A stretch of 35,152 nt of DNA from Candidatus Zixiibacteriota bacterium (GCA_028289585.1 JANQPI010000043.1:1-35152); one strand, 5' to 3'; positions 24,680 to 32,938 are shown, counted from the first letter of the stretch. Notes: a model not told the origin generated them from the sequence alone. Translations and numbers: made by a program.

Positions 24680-26059
24680 ATGGCCAGCGATGTTGTTGTT
24701 CCCCAGATGGGTGAATCGGTGCTCGAAGGCACCATTCTCGAATGGAAAGTCAAACCGGGCGAGAAGGTGGCCAAGAACCAGCCGCTCGTCGAGTTGATGA
24801 CCGACAAGGTGAATGTCGAGATTCCCGCTGAGGTGGCCGGGACATTTCTTGAGGCGTTTGCTGAGGTTGGCGAGGTTGTTGCGGTCGGCGCCACGATTGG
24901 TGCGATTGACGACGGTTCCGGGCCGGCCAAGAAGCCGACCGAGAAGAAGCCCGATGCAGCGCCGGCTCCGAAAGAAGCGCCCAAAGCCGAGGCTCCTGCC
25001 CCCGCCCCCGAGCCCAAACCCAAACCGGAACCGGCTCCGGCTGCCGCCACCACACAGGGAACGGCGCCGAAGGGGAAAGGGAAGATGTCGCCCAAGGTAC
25101 GGATGCTCGTCCGCGAGTATGACCTTGATCCCGGCACGATTACGCCGACCGGCAAGAATGGTCTGGTGACGGTTGAGGATGTAATGCGGGCAGTCGACGA
25201 GCGTTCGTCGTTGCAGGGTTTCACTGGTGGTCCGATTCCGTATCCGGAACTCCCGGCCAAACTCGACGATCCCGTCTACGCGCCGATGCCGTCCGGTCAA
25301 CCGGCCCAGCCGAAGAAAGAGATTAAGATTCCGATCTTCGAGCCGTTGCCAGAGCAGGCACGGGTGACCCGCATGCCGCTCGAGGGTGTCCGCAAGCGCA
25401 TCGCCGACCACATGGTGATGTCGAAGCGGACGTCTCCTCACGTGACGACGTTCCAGGACATCGATTTCACTGAGCTCGTGAACTACCGGAACTCGATCAA
25501 AAAGGATTTCCGGGAGACGTACGGTGCGAACATCACGTTCATGTCGTTTATTATCAAGGCGGCGTGTATTGCGTTGCGTGACTATCCGACGATCAATGCA
25601 TCGCTCACCGACGATGAAATCATCCTGAAGAACTATATCAACGTTGGGATGGCGGTCGCACGCGATGAGGGGCTGATCGTTCCCGTGATCAAGAACGCCG
25701 ACAAGAAGTCGGTGGTCGAACTCGCGGTGGAGATTGCGTCGCTTGGTGAGCGAGCCCGTACGAATCAATTGACACCAGACGACATTTCTGATGGTACGTT
25801 CTCAGTGACTAACGCGGGGGTCTTCGGTTCGTTTATCTCTACGCCGATTATCTCCCAGCCGCAGGTTGCGATCCTCGCGGTCCACGCGATTCAGAAACGC
25901 CCCTGGGTGGTGAATGACGAGATTGTTATTCGACAGGTCATGACAATGGGTATGTCGTTCGATCATCGCCTGATCGACGGCCATACTGCGGTACAGTGTC
26001 TGGCGATGATTCGTCAACTGCTCTCAGATCCGAAGCAGTTGATGCTCCACATGCGCTAG
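24680..26059 (+). CDS. 2-oxoacid dehydrogenase E2 (dihydrolipoamide acyltransferase)
   Basis: This 459-residue E2 has one lipoyl domain (about 1-78, VVPQMGESVLEGT, lipoylated Lys43 in MTDKVNV) and an Ala/Pro/Lys-rich linker. A peripheral-subunit-binding domain follows (about 133-172, SPKVRMLVREYDLDPGTI and TGKNGLVTVEDV), then the catalytic domain from about 225. The active site is MSFDHRLIDGHTA with His429 and Asp433. Substrate specificity (pyruvate, 2-oxoglutarate or branched-chain) is not decidable from the sequence. Retained ITFMSFIIKAA and IVPVIKNAD are general to the fold. The E1 and E3 genes are not in the window. lipB follows after a terminator-like hairpin, so the two may be separately transcribed. 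Confidence 0.95.
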   Translation: MASDVVVPQMGESVLEGTILEWKVKPGEKVAKNQPLVELMTDKVNVEIPAEVAGTFLEAFAEVGEVVAVGATIGAIDDGSGPAKKPTEKKPDAAPAPKEAPKAEAPAPAPEPKPKPEPAPAAATTQGTAPKGKGKMSPKVRMLVREYDLDPGTITPTGKNGLVTVEDVMRAVDERSSLQGFTGGPIPYPELPAKLDDPVYAPMPSGQPAQPKKEIKIPIFEPLPEQARVTRMPLEGVRKRIADHMVMSKRTSPHVTTFQDIDFTELVNYRNSIKKDFRETYGANITFMSFIIKAACIALRDYPTINASLTDDEIILKNYINVGMAVARDEGLIVPVIKNADKKSVVELAVEIASLGERARTNQLTPDDISDGTFSVTNAGVFGSFISTPIISQPQVAILAVHAIQKRPWVVNDEIVIRQVMTMGMSFDHRLIDGHTAVQCLAMIRQLLSDPKQLMLHMR

Positions 26060-26091
26060 CAACCGGGTGGCGAACCGGTCTAAGTAATGAC

Positions 26092-26128
26092 ATGACAGCG
26101 TTGAACCGTCAGCGCTGTCATTCTCTTT
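26092..26128 (+). terminator. Probable intrinsic terminator after the E2 gene
   Basis: ATGACAGCG (26092-26100) pairs with CGCTGTCAT (26113-26121), followed by TCTCTTT. The stem is perfect but the T-tract is interrupted, so termination may be partial and let some transcripts reach lipB. Confidence 0.65.
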
Positions 26129-26168
26129 AGCTGGCATGCGATCATGCCGAACGGGAAATCAACAACGC

Positions 26169-26882
26169 ATGAGTCACGATCATCCGATCGATCACGGATA
26201 TGGCTATGGTTGGTACCTTGATGCCGGCCGGGTCGAGTTTGCTCGCGCCCTTGCCTGGCAGCGGCAACTGGTCAAAATGCGCATCGATGGGATGTGCCGT
26301 GATCTGATCCTGCTCGTCGAACACCCGCCGGTGGTCACTGTTGGCAAAGATGGTCACGCCGAGCACTATGCTTCGGCCGGTATCGAGCCGGTAGCCATCG
26401 AGCGCGGCGGCGATGTTACCTATCACGGACCGGGACAGCTGGTTGTTTACTTCATCTTCAACCTGACGCGCCGCGGCCGCGACCTGCACGCTTTCATCGA
26501 CAACGTTCAGGAAGGTATCATTCGCTCGCTCGCTGAGTACGGTGTTGAGGGCTATCGTAATGATGTTTCAACGGGGGTGTGGGTCGGTGACGCGAAGCTG
26601 GCGTCGATCGGTGTGGCCGTAAAAAAGTGGATTTCTTTCCACGGAGCCGCGATAAATCTGAATACCAATCTCGACGAGTTTGCAAGCATCAACCCCTGTG
26701 GCTTGAAACCGGAGACGATGACGTCATTGGCCAAGCTACGGGGGAAGTCGGTTGCACTCTCGGAGTTTTCACGGAAGCTCATCGGCCACTATGCTGATGT
26801 CTTCGCAACTGATTTCAGTCCGGTGCTCCTCGAGGAGATTGCGGAAGATCTCAAGAGTCAGACCGGAGGCGGGCATGTGTAG
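26169..26882 (+). CDS. lipB: Octanoyl-ACP:protein N-octanoyltransferase (lipoate synthesis)
   Basis: This 237-residue enzyme transfers octanoyl from acyl carrier protein to the lipoyl domains, the first step of endogenous lipoylation. Motifs are EHPPVVTVGK, RGGDVTYHGPGQLVVY, AKLASIGVAVKKWISFHG with Lys143, and NPCGLKPETMTSL with the catalytic Cys177. I start at the second Met (MSHDHPIDHGYG) because the homologous part begins there. An ATG at 26136 would add eleven residues, and neither site has a strong Shine-Dalgarno sequence. The location after an E2 gene is a functional match. lipA is not in the window. Confidence 0.94.
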   Translation: MSHDHPIDHGYGYGWYLDAGRVEFARALAWQRQLVKMRIDGMCRDLILLVEHPPVVTVGKDGHAEHYASAGIEPVAIERGGDVTYHGPGQLVVYFIFNLTRRGRDLHAFIDNVQEGIIRSLAEYGVEGYRNDVSTGVWVGDAKLASIGVAVKKWISFHGAAINLNTNLDEFASINPCGLKPETMTSLAKLRGKSVALSEFSRKLIGHYADVFATDFSPVLLEEIAEDLKSQTGGGHV

Positions 26883-26935
26883 GAACTCGTTCGCATTCAC
26901 ACGGGATGGATGTCGAGGACGCATGGGAGGGTCGA

Positions 26936-27745
26936 ATGGCCACCAACGATGAATTGACACTGACGGTGCCGGCACCATCTCCGGCGATTGACGAAACGAA
27001 AGAGCTGAAGGGGAAGACGGCATTCGTTTCCGGTGGTACTCGCGGGATCGGTTTTGCGATCGCCGAACGGCTCGCGGCCCGTGGTGCCAACGTTGTCATC
27101 AACTACTTCCGCTCGCGCGGCTCCGCGAACGAGGCGGTCGAAAAGCTCAAGGCCTTCGGTGTGGAGTCGTACGCCCACCGTGCCAACATGGGTAACCATG
27201 ATCAGCTGCCGCCACTCTTTGATGGTATCAAAGAGCGCTTTGGCACGCTCGATGTTCTCGTTTCCAATGCCGCCCTCGGTCTCTACACCGACATGCTCAG
27301 CATCGATGACAAAGCGTGGGATCTTTCGATGCACACCAACGCCCGGGCGTTTCTCCACTGTCTGCAGCTGGGCGTACCGTTGATGTCGGCCGGGGGACGG
27401 ATCATCACGCTCTCCTCGCTCGGCTCACAACAGTATATTCCTGGCTATGCTGCGATCGGTGTTTCGAAGGCAGCGATTGAGAACATCGTTAAGTATGCGG
27501 CAGTCGAGTTGGCGTCGAAGGAGATCACGGTCAACTGTGTCTCTGGCGGCTTCATCGATACCGCCGCCCTCAAGGTTTTTCCGAATTACGAAGATATGAA
27601 ACGAGATGTCACCCGCCACACCCCGCTGGGTCGCATTGGCACGCCTGAAGAGATCGCCGAAGTGGCCGTCTTTCTCTGTTCTCCGCGGGCATCATGGGTG
27701 ACCGGCCAAACGATCATTGTCGACGGAGGATACTCCCTTGTCTGA
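26936..27745 (+). CDS. fabL: FabL-type enoyl-ACP reductase (short-chain dehydrogenase)
   Basis: This 269-residue SDR protein starts at 26936, where GGGAGG with a 5-base spacer precedes the ATG; an ATG at 26906 lacks this. The cofactor loop is SGGTRGIGFAIAERL, the NAG counterpart is SNAALG, and the catalytic pair is Tyr171 and Lys178 (YAAIGVSK, Y-x6-K). NCVSGGFIDTAALKVFPNYE is the hallmark of FabL, the NADPH enoyl-ACP reductase III first known from Bacillus subtilis, and separates it from FabG and FabI. It would carry out the last reduction of fatty-acid elongation. The 25-residue leader before KTAFVSGG is unusually long. Without assay, another SDR substrate cannot be excluded. Confidence 0.78.
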   Translation: MATNDELTLTVPAPSPAIDETKELKGKTAFVSGGTRGIGFAIAERLAARGANVVINYFRSRGSANEAVEKLKAFGVESYAHRANMGNHDQLPPLFDGIKERFGTLDVLVSNAALGLYTDMLSIDDKAWDLSMHTNARAFLHCLQLGVPLMSAGGRIITLSSLGSQQYIPGYAAIGVSKAAIENIVKYAAVELASKEITVNCVSGGFIDTAALKVFPNYEDMKRDVTRHTPLGRIGTPEEIAEVAVFLCSPRASWVTGQTIIVDGGYSLV

Positions 27746-28313
27746 TACCGCTACGAAAGAGGCCCGGCTGCTGCCGGTACCACCTGACTTCAGTCCCGCT
27801 AACCAGTCAGCCATCGCTTACACGATGGGCATGCTCAACAAACAGTACGAACAGCTTTACGAGATTACCTCGGAGCTGACCGTGGAACAGCTCTCCTGGC
27901 AACCGGGACCGGGCCGCAACACGATCGGCATGCTGTTGGTCCATATCGCCGATGCTGAGATCTTCTGGCTCCAGGTCGCCCCGTACAACCCGGTGAAGGA
28001 AGAGGTCGACCCCAAGATCAGCGAGAAGCTCGGCTTCGATGTCTCAGTTGTTGGCATGCCGATGAAAGACGGCGCCACGGCACCAGAGGCGCTGGCCGAC
28101 AAAGACATCACATTCTATCACGGGCTCCTTCGTAAGACGCAGGAGATTACCCATGAAACGCTCTGCCATTGGCTTGATACGCATTTAGAGAAGACGTACG
28201 AGATGCAGGAGATGACGTTCAGTTACGGGTGGACACTCTACCATGTCTTCGAACATCTCTGTCAGCATGTCGGACAGATACGCGCGATCAAGAATCTGCT
28301 ACCGGATAACTAG
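27738..28313 (+). CDS. DinB-fold protein (DinB/YfiT-like metalloprotein family)
   Basis: This 191-residue protein is a four-helix-bundle DinB-like protein. Three histidines fit the family's metal site: one in LLVHIADAEIFW and two in YHVFEHLCQHVGQI. LTVEQLSWQPGPGRNTIG is the typical DinB lead into helix 2. I take TTG 27738 as start because GGAGGA with a 7-base spacer stands before it, inside the end of fabL. A TTG at 27717 would give seven more residues without a proper site. It overlaps fabL by eight bases, so it is co-translated. Family members include thiol-dependent transferases, and the substrate here is unknown. Confidence 0.85.
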   Translation: MSDTATKEARLLPVPPDFSPANQSAIAYTMGMLNKQYEQLYEITSELTVEQLSWQPGPGRNTIGMLLVHIADAEIFWLQVAPYNPVKEEVDPKISEKLGFDVSVVGMPMKDGATAPEALADKDITFYHGLLRKTQEITHETLCHWLDTHLEKTYEMQEMTFSYGWTLYHVFEHLCQHVGQIRAIKNLLPDN

Positions 28314-29119
28314 GCCATTGCTGTTCGCAAGGGCCTCCGCCGCAGGACGAGATACATCCCGAGGCCGAGCAGGAAGAGCAGGACGCTCACGACCTGATTC
28401 CAGGTAATCACCTGCCCGGCAAGCTCGAAGACCATCGCCTCCTCATAGAACCGGACTTCCTCGATCAGGAAACGAAAGACGGCTTCTGACATGAACGTCA
28501 AGGCCGCCACCTGGCCAACAAACTGTCGCTTTTTCAATACAAAGTGCATGACGCCAAAAAGGGCGAAGCCGTAGATCGAGCTGTAGAGCTGCGACGGATG
28601 CAGGTGCTGATCACCGTAGATGAACCACGGAATCGAGTGATCGGGGAACTGTACCCCCCATGGTAGATCGGTTGGCGTACCGAAACAGCAGCCGTTGCAA
28701 TAGCAGCCGATGCGCGAGATGCCGATGCCCAGGGCGAGGGCTGGCGCGAAGTAGTCAAACGTATCGAGGGTGTTCATTCCCTTCCAGCGCTGATACGCCC
28801 AGGCCAGCCCGACCGAGAGCAGTATCCCGCCGTAGAGATTCAAGCCAGCAATGCCGAACGAATCGCCAGCGAACGGGTTGAACATAGCGCTCCAGTTACC
28901 GCTGAATTCGTCGAGATGCAGAACGACGTAGCCGAGTCGCGCGCCGATGATGCCACCGAAGATGAAGATGTACGAAAGTGTCAGGTACTGGTCGAACGGT
29001 TTGTTGTCGCGGGCGGAGATGCGGGAGATATACCAGATCCCGCCCAGGAACGACGCCGCCATGAGGACGCCGAACCACCGAATCGGAACGCCGAAGATCT
29101 CAACCAGTTCGGGAAACAC
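28310..29119 (-). CDS. lgt: Prolipoprotein diacylglyceryl transferase
   Basis: This 269-residue integral membrane enzyme with about seven helices transfers diacylglyceryl from phosphatidylglycerol to lipobox cysteines. Diagnostic are FGVLMAASFLGGIWY near the N-terminus, GARLGYVV, NLYGGILLS, and the signature GIGISRIGCYCNGCCFGTPTDLPWGV. The HGGL His of the E. coli enzyme is replaced by Tyr (LYGG), a variant I know from other phyla, and the signature is cysteine-rich. It is the last gene of the minus-strand operon. Its TAG overlaps that of the DinB gene on the other strand in one CTAG, so no space for a terminator exists between them. Confidence 0.93.
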   Translation of the reverse strand: MFPELVEIFGVPIRWFGVLMAASFLGGIWYISRISARDNKPFDQYLTLSYIFIFGGIIGARLGYVVLHLDEFSGNWSAMFNPFAGDSFGIAGLNLYGGILLSVGLAWAYQRWKGMNTLDTFDYFAPALALGIGISRIGCYCNGCCFGTPTDLPWGVQFPDHSIPWFIYGDQHLHPSQLYSSIYGFALFGVMHFVLKKRQFVGQVAALTFMSEAVFRFLIEEVRFYEEAMVFELAGQVITWNQVVSVLLFLLGLGMYLVLRRRPLRTAMA

Positions 29120-29121
29120 CG

Positions 29122-30039
29122 CTATCCTTTCGCTGCGACAGCCGCCGTAGCTGTCTCTGCCTGCTCTTCCTTATACCTGCCGGACAGGCGATCATAGAAG
29201 CGGTCGGTGATCCAGATAGCAAGCATTGCGATCAGCACGCCGACGACCACGTCGGTCACATAGTGGTAGCGCCCCCAGAAGGTGCCGATCGAGAGGGTAA
29301 CCAGGATTGGGAGCGTTGCCCACGCCCAGGTGCGGAAATGCCGCCAGAGGTAGACCCACATGACCAGCGCCACACCGGTGTGTGATGACGGCATCGCGCC
29401 CCCGCGAACCGCCCCCTCGGCCTGGACCCACATGACGAGTGACCGGAAGAACCCGTCGTCGACCTGATTCTGATAGAGATCGACCAGCTCCCAGCGCGGT
29501 CCCTGGATGGGATAGAGGGAGAAGAGGAAATACGAACAGAAGAACATGGTCGCGACCGCGGTCAGGGCGCGTTTCATGATTTCGTCATGCCGTAGCAGGA
29601 AGAGGGGCAGGAAGAAGCCGGGCAGCATCGGATAGTAGCCGAAATAGCCAGCCATGACGATTTCGGTGATCAAGGGTTGTGGAAGGATACGATCGACAAT
29701 CAGTGTCAATTCTTCGCCCAGGAGCCAGCGCTCAAACGCGATGACCTGGTAATCGAGCCAGGTCGGGAAGAACAGCTGCATGAGGCCACCGGTCATCGTA
29801 TAGAAGAAGATGAAGCCGAGGACCGGATATGCAAGGCGGAGTAGTGCCCAGGCTCGGTTGCGCCGCTCATCGACGAACGTCGCGATCAGAGTGACGACAA
29901 CCGCCATGATGACGTAGAAGATCAGCTCGTCGACATACTCACCCAGCGGACGCCCGAAGATAGCGATTACCAGAATCATGAGGAGGCAGTAGCCGACAAC
30001 CAGCCGGTCGAAGAGATACCAGGGGCGGGGGGTAATCAT
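29122..30039 (-). CDS. PAP2-superfamily membrane phosphatase or phosphotransferase
   Basis: This 305-residue protein has multiple membrane helices. The catalytic motifs are GGAMPSSHTGVAL (PSGH-type) and GRYHYVTDVVVG (the R-x5-H-x3-D type), which carry the phosphate-binding Ser/His and the nucleophile His. The overall form, with LFDRLVVGYCLL at the start and FFPTWLDYQVIAFERWLLG before the catalytic part, resembles the inositolphosphotransferase/PAP2-like group more than soluble acid phosphatases. A lipid phosphate or phosphoinositol lipid is the likely substrate. The gene starts within the rsmI stop (4-base overlap) and ends 2 bases before lgt. Confidence 0.88.
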   Translation of the reverse strand: MITPRPWYLFDRLVVGYCLLMILVIAIFGRPLGEYVDELIFYVIMAVVVTLIATFVDERRNRAWALLRLAYPVLGFIFFYTMTGGLMQLFFPTWLDYQVIAFERWLLGEELTLIVDRILPQPLITEIVMAGYFGYYPMLPGFFLPLFLLRHDEIMKRALTAVATMFFCSYFLFSLYPIQGPRWELVDLYQNQVDDGFFRSLVMWVQAEGAVRGGAMPSSHTGVALVMWVYLWRHFRTWAWATLPILVTLSIGTFWGRYHYVTDVVVGVLIAMLAIWITDRFYDRLSGRYKEEQAETATAAVAAKG

Positions 30040-30731
30040 AGTCGGTCAGAGTCGGGGTTCGCCCCGGCGATAACAAGGACAATTTCCCCCCTAGTTTTCG
30101 CGCGACGTCCGAATGCTTCGGTGAGGTCGGACAACGGTCCGCGAGCAAACTCTTCGTGCAGCTTGGTGATCTCTCGAGCGACACAGGCCTGGCGATCACC
30201 CAGGACCGTGAGCGCATCGTTCAGCGTCTTGACGATCCGATGGGGCGACTCGTAGAAGACCAGCGTGTGGGGTAGCATCGCCAGCTCCTGGAGTCGCCGT
30301 TGTCGTGCTGCCGACTTGTGTGACAGGAACCCCTCGAAGAAGAATCGGTCGGTCGGCAGACCTGACGCGGTCAGCGCCGGAATGATGGCACACGGCCCAG
30401 GGAGCGGGACAATCTCAAGACCGGCGTCGATCGCCGCACGGACGATGCGATAGGCGGGGTCCGAGATTCCCGGTGACCCGGCATCGGTAATGACGGCGAT
30501 TGATTGGCCCTCAGCGATCCGTTCGGTCAAGGCTGTGGCCCGGTCTCGCTCATTGAATTCGTGGTAGGCGATCAGTGGTTTACTGATCCCGAGTTGGGTA
30601 AGCAGGCGACCCGAATGACGTGTATCCTCGCAGGCGATCACATCGACCGTTTCAAGGATGGTGCGAGCACGATTGGTGATGTCATCGAGATTGCCGATCG
30701 GTGTCGGCACAAGATACAGGCGTCCTGCCAC
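30036..30731 (-). CDS. rsmI: 16S rRNA 2'-O-methyltransferase (C1402)
   Basis: This 231-residue SAM-dependent tetrapyrrole-methylase-fold enzyme methylates the ribose of C1402 in 16S rRNA. The start (LYLVPTPIGNLDDIT), VIACEDTRHSG, the SAM loop ITDAGSPGISDP, VPLPGPCA and FFFEGFLSHK are all RsmI hallmarks, as is LVFYESPHRI. The C-terminus is somewhat shorter than in E. coli RsmI. It lies 24 bases after nadE and overlaps the PAP2 gene by four bases, the middle of a four-gene unit. Confidence 0.95.
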   Translation of the reverse strand: MAGRLYLVPTPIGNLDDITNRARTILETVDVIACEDTRHSGRLLTQLGISKPLIAYHEFNERDRATALTERIAEGQSIAVITDAGSPGISDPAYRIVRAAIDAGLEIVPLPGPCAIIPALTASGLPTDRFFFEGFLSHKSAARQRRLQELAMLPHTLVFYESPHRIVKTLNDALTVLGDRQACVAREITKLHEEFARGPLSDLTEAFGRRAKTRGEIVLVIAGANPDSDRL

Positions 30732-30755
30732 ATCCCCTCCGGATGGCCTGGTTGC

Positions 30756-31571
30756 TCAGGTCAGGGTCAACTGTTCCGGAATGGCTCCCTTACCCAGGGC
30801 GGCGATTCGTGCTGAACGCCGTTTGAAGCTATTCTGATTCATCAAGCCAACGACTCGGTCGATCTCCTCGGCAGTGAAGCCGTCAGCAAGGAGAGTCGCC
30901 TGGTCTCGGACGTGATCGTCAAGAAGACGCACGAGGATGCGGTCGATGACATCGTAGGTCACGCCAATTTCATCTTCGTCTGTCTGGTCGACCCAGAGGT
31001 CGGCCGACGGTGGCTTGGTGATAATCGACGCCGGAATCCCAAGGTACGCCGAAAGCGACCGAACCTCGGTCTTGTAGAGTTGCCCGATCGGGTTAAATGA
31101 ACAGGCCGCGTCCCCAAAGAGCGTCGTGTAGCCAAGCGCGATCTCGGTACGATTCCCCGTACCGACCACCAGCGCGTTGCGTTCCCAGGCGAGATCGAAA
31201 AGAATCGACATCCGCTCGCGGGCCATTTTGTTACCGGCGCGAATCGGATCGGGGAGACCGTCGACATAGTACCGTTCGATCATTGGCGTGATGTCGATCA
31301 TCGTTGTTTCAATACCGAGCCAGGCTGCGAGCTTGCGGGCATCGTCGACCGACGACGGGGTCGATGTCGCATACGGCATCATCACGCCGAGGACCGCATC
31401 AGCCCCCAGCGCGCGGGCGGCGAGTGTCGATGCCAACGCTGAGTCAATACCACCAGACAATCCAATGACGACATTCGACAGTTTCGCCGACTCAAGTTCG
31501 TCGCGGATGAAGCCCTCAATGGTGGTTGCGGTCTTGTCGAGGGCGGGCGTATCGGTTTGACTGATCATCAT
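30756..31571 (-). CDS. nadE: Ammonia-dependent NAD synthetase
   Basis: This 271-residue enzyme amidates deamido-NAD to NAD with ATP. The PP-loop is VIGLSGGIDSALAS. VVGTGNRTEIALGYTTLFGD and FNPIGQLYKTEVR are typical for the NadE synthetase part, as is ITKPPSADLWVDQTDEDEIG. There is no N-terminal nitrilase/glutaminase domain, so ammonia or a separate glutaminase is the source of nitrogen. I start at the first of two adjacent Met codons (31571/31568). An upstream ATG at 31619 adds sixteen residues of no homology. It begins the operon nadE-rsmI-PAP2-lgt, and nadA of the same pathway lies on the other strand. Confidence 0.95.
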   Translation of the reverse strand: MMISQTDTPALDKTATTIEGFIRDELESAKLSNVVIGLSGGIDSALASTLAARALGADAVLGVMMPYATSTPSSVDDARKLAAWLGIETTMIDITPMIERYYVDGLPDPIRAGNKMARERMSILFDLAWERNALVVGTGNRTEIALGYTTLFGDAACSFNPIGQLYKTEVRSLSAYLGIPASIITKPPSADLWVDQTDEDEIGVTYDVIDRILVRLLDDHVRDQATLLADGFTAEEIDRVVGLMNQNSFKRRSARIAALGKGAIPEQLTLT

Positions 31572-31919
31572 ACTTGTTCTAACCGCAAGGAAAGGGTGGA
31601 GTTTCCTCCCGGCCAACAAAAATCGACCCTTTTAAGGTGTTGCTGGATAGGAGGTTAAGAGGAGGTCGATGCAGTTGCCTCGAAGCCCGGTGAAAAGCGA
31701 TGCCGCGATTGGAGAAGCGTCGTCTGCTGTGTGCTGAGCGGTTGCAAACGAGACATTGGGGAATTGGGTGACGATTGTTAACAGAAAATGACTCGAATAT
31801 CATTGCACGAATTCGGTGATTCATCGTTATTTCACTTATCACAGACGCGACAACGTACGCTTGGGGTTGAGGAATTTCAGTGTGTGCGGTCGTGGCCCCA
31901 TTCGTAGGGGGGAGGTTCG
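31572..31919. other. Divergent intergenic region between nadE and the thioredoxin-like gene
   Basis: No gene is credible in these 348 bases. Rightward a good promoter pair is seen (listed separately). Leftward I find no good -35/-10 pair for nadE, only a GGGAGG well upstream of its start. The stretch is more AT-rich than the housekeeping genes to its left. Confidence 0.5.
31775..31803 (+). promoter_or_regulatory. Candidate promoter for the secretion-oriented gene group
   Basis: TTGTTA (31775-31780), 17 bases, then TATCAT (31798-31803), five of six matches to the -10 consensus. It lies about 115 bases before the TTG start of the thioredoxin-like gene. Confidence 0.5.
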
Positions 31920-32492
31920 TTGAAGCGTTCAATCAACATCCTGCTGGCTATCCTTCTGCCCGGAATAGCACTGGCGCTCGGGTATATACTCACATCAAAC
32001 CTGAATGTTGACGCGGAAACCGGGGTGCATCGTCCTGATGATCGGTGGGTTGCAGTTGACAGTCAGTGGCGCGATCTGGGAATCTGGCCTGATGTTGAAA
32101 CCGGAGATGATTGGCCCATACCCCTGAATGGAATGGTCTACCCCGATCGGCCAACTGTTGTGTTTGTGCTAAGCGGTGGCGATTGTCCGGACTGTACGGA
32201 GCTGCTTGATGAATGGCATTTATACATGCCACCGAGTTCTACGATTCCCTACAACCTGATTATGGCTGCGGACGAGCTAATGGATAGTACTGGTCCGGGA
32301 GAGGTGCTCTGGCAAGCACAGTCAATACACGTCGTTTCAATGCCCAATCCATATGAAGTGGGCGTACGGCTTTTTCCTACTCTTTTCCTGCTTGATGCAG
32401 ACCGTCGAATTTCAGCAATCCAAATCGGCTGGGGAGGGATGATCAAAGAGAGTATTCGCACAACACTGCGACGCGATGTGCCCTGGGACTAG
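31920..32492 (+). CDS. Membrane-anchored thioredoxin-fold protein with CPDC
   Basis: This 190-residue protein starts at TTG, preceded by GGAGG with a 4-base spacer. An N-terminal helix (INILLAILLPGIALALGYIL) anchors or exports it. The domain has TVVFVLSGGDCPDCTELLDEW with redox-type Cys89-Pro-Asp-Cys92 after a strand, and VRLFPTLFLLD, where the Pro stands for the cis-Pro of thioredoxins. That fits an extracytoplasmic thiol-disulfide protein (TlpA/thioredoxin-like). The insertion between CPDC and the cis-Pro is short, without a peroxiredoxin Cys. The next gene, 49 bases on, encodes a ten-cysteine exported peptide, an obvious candidate substrate. That link is inference. Confidence 0.75.
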   Translation: MKRSINILLAILLPGIALALGYILTSNLNVDAETGVHRPDDRWVAVDSQWRDLGIWPDVETGDDWPIPLNGMVYPDRPTVVFVLSGGDCPDCTELLDEWHLYMPPSSTIPYNLIMAADELMDSTGPGEVLWQAQSIHVVSMPNPYEVGVRLFPTLFLLDADRRISAIQIGWGGMIKESIRTTLRRDVPWD

Positions 32493-32541
32493 AAGACAAT
32501 ATCTCCGGGCAGTTAATCTCTCACATTTCGAAGGAGGACGC

Positions 32542-32799
32542 ATGAAGAGAATCGTTGCGAGCTTAACAATAGCTGGGTTCCTGATTGGAGGCTTACTCGG
32601 CTTACCCGCAGAGTCAGATGCCGATCCAGCCTGTGGTGGATGCATGATCAATCAGTCTTGTTGTTGCGAGTCGGTCATCTATACGATCGGAGACGCATCT
32701 TGTCCAAGTGGACAACGGTATGCCCAAAACTTCGGCAGTGGACCGAGCTGTGATCTGTGTCATACTTGCGAATACGGTTGTGTACCACCCGAGATCTAG
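32542..32799 (+). CDS. Secreted cysteine-rich small protein
   Basis: This 85-residue protein has AAGGAGG with a proper spacer before the ATG. The signal peptide (MKRIVASLTIAGFLIGG and following) probably ends near residue 23-27. The mature part of about 60 residues holds ten cysteines in CGGC, CCC, then single Cys, and CDLCHTC plus GC near the end, with few other hydrophobic residues. This suggests several disulfides or a bound metal or cofactor. I recognise no family. A longer frame from 32476 overlaps the preceding gene and lacks the signal. It is probably co-transcribed with the CPDC protein. Confidence 0.78.
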   Translation: MKRIVASLTIAGFLIGGLLGLPAESDADPACGGCMINQSCCCESVIYTIGDASCPSGQRYAQNFGSGPSCDLCHTCEYGCVPPEI

Positions 32800-32821
32800 C
32801 AGCTTATCTGGTTGTAGGTTG

Positions 32822-32846
32822 CGAGAGCGAGAGCTTCTCGCTCTCG
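32822..32846. other. Perfect 11-bp hairpin between the Cys-rich gene and the large secreted gene
   Basis: CGAGAGCGAGA (32822-32832) pairs exactly with TCTCGCTCTCG (32836-32846) across the loop GCT. It starts 23 bases after the Cys-rich gene. No U-run follows, so it is a weak terminator at best; it may be an mRNA-stabilising stem or a protein-binding palindrome. Confidence 0.6.
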
Positions 32847-32870
32847 ACCTTCACCTCTGATACATATACA

Positions 32871-32899
32871 TTGACCGGCACGAAACGGTTGCGTATTAC
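32871..32899 (+). promoter_or_regulatory. Candidate promoter for the large secreted protein
   Basis: TTGACC (32871-32876), 17 bases, then TATTAC (32894-32899), about 40 bases before the GTG start at 32939. Together with the hairpin just upstream it suggests separate transcription of this gene. Confidence 0.5.
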
Positions 32900-32938
32900 C
32901 TTCTTCCTTCACATGAACTACTTAAGGGGCATGTGCTC

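Noticed and set aside
24325-25260. Second minus-strand frame (311 codons) opposite the lipoprotein and E2 genes
   Set aside because: It is Ala/Gly/Ser-rich antisense of the Pro/Ala linker with no start signal and no recognisable domain.
24455-25768. Long minus-strand frame of 437 codons opposite the E2 gene
   Set aside because: It mirrors the E2 coding sequence, is dominated by Arg/Gly/His low-complexity runs from the E2 linker, and resembles no family. The plus-strand E2 is certain.
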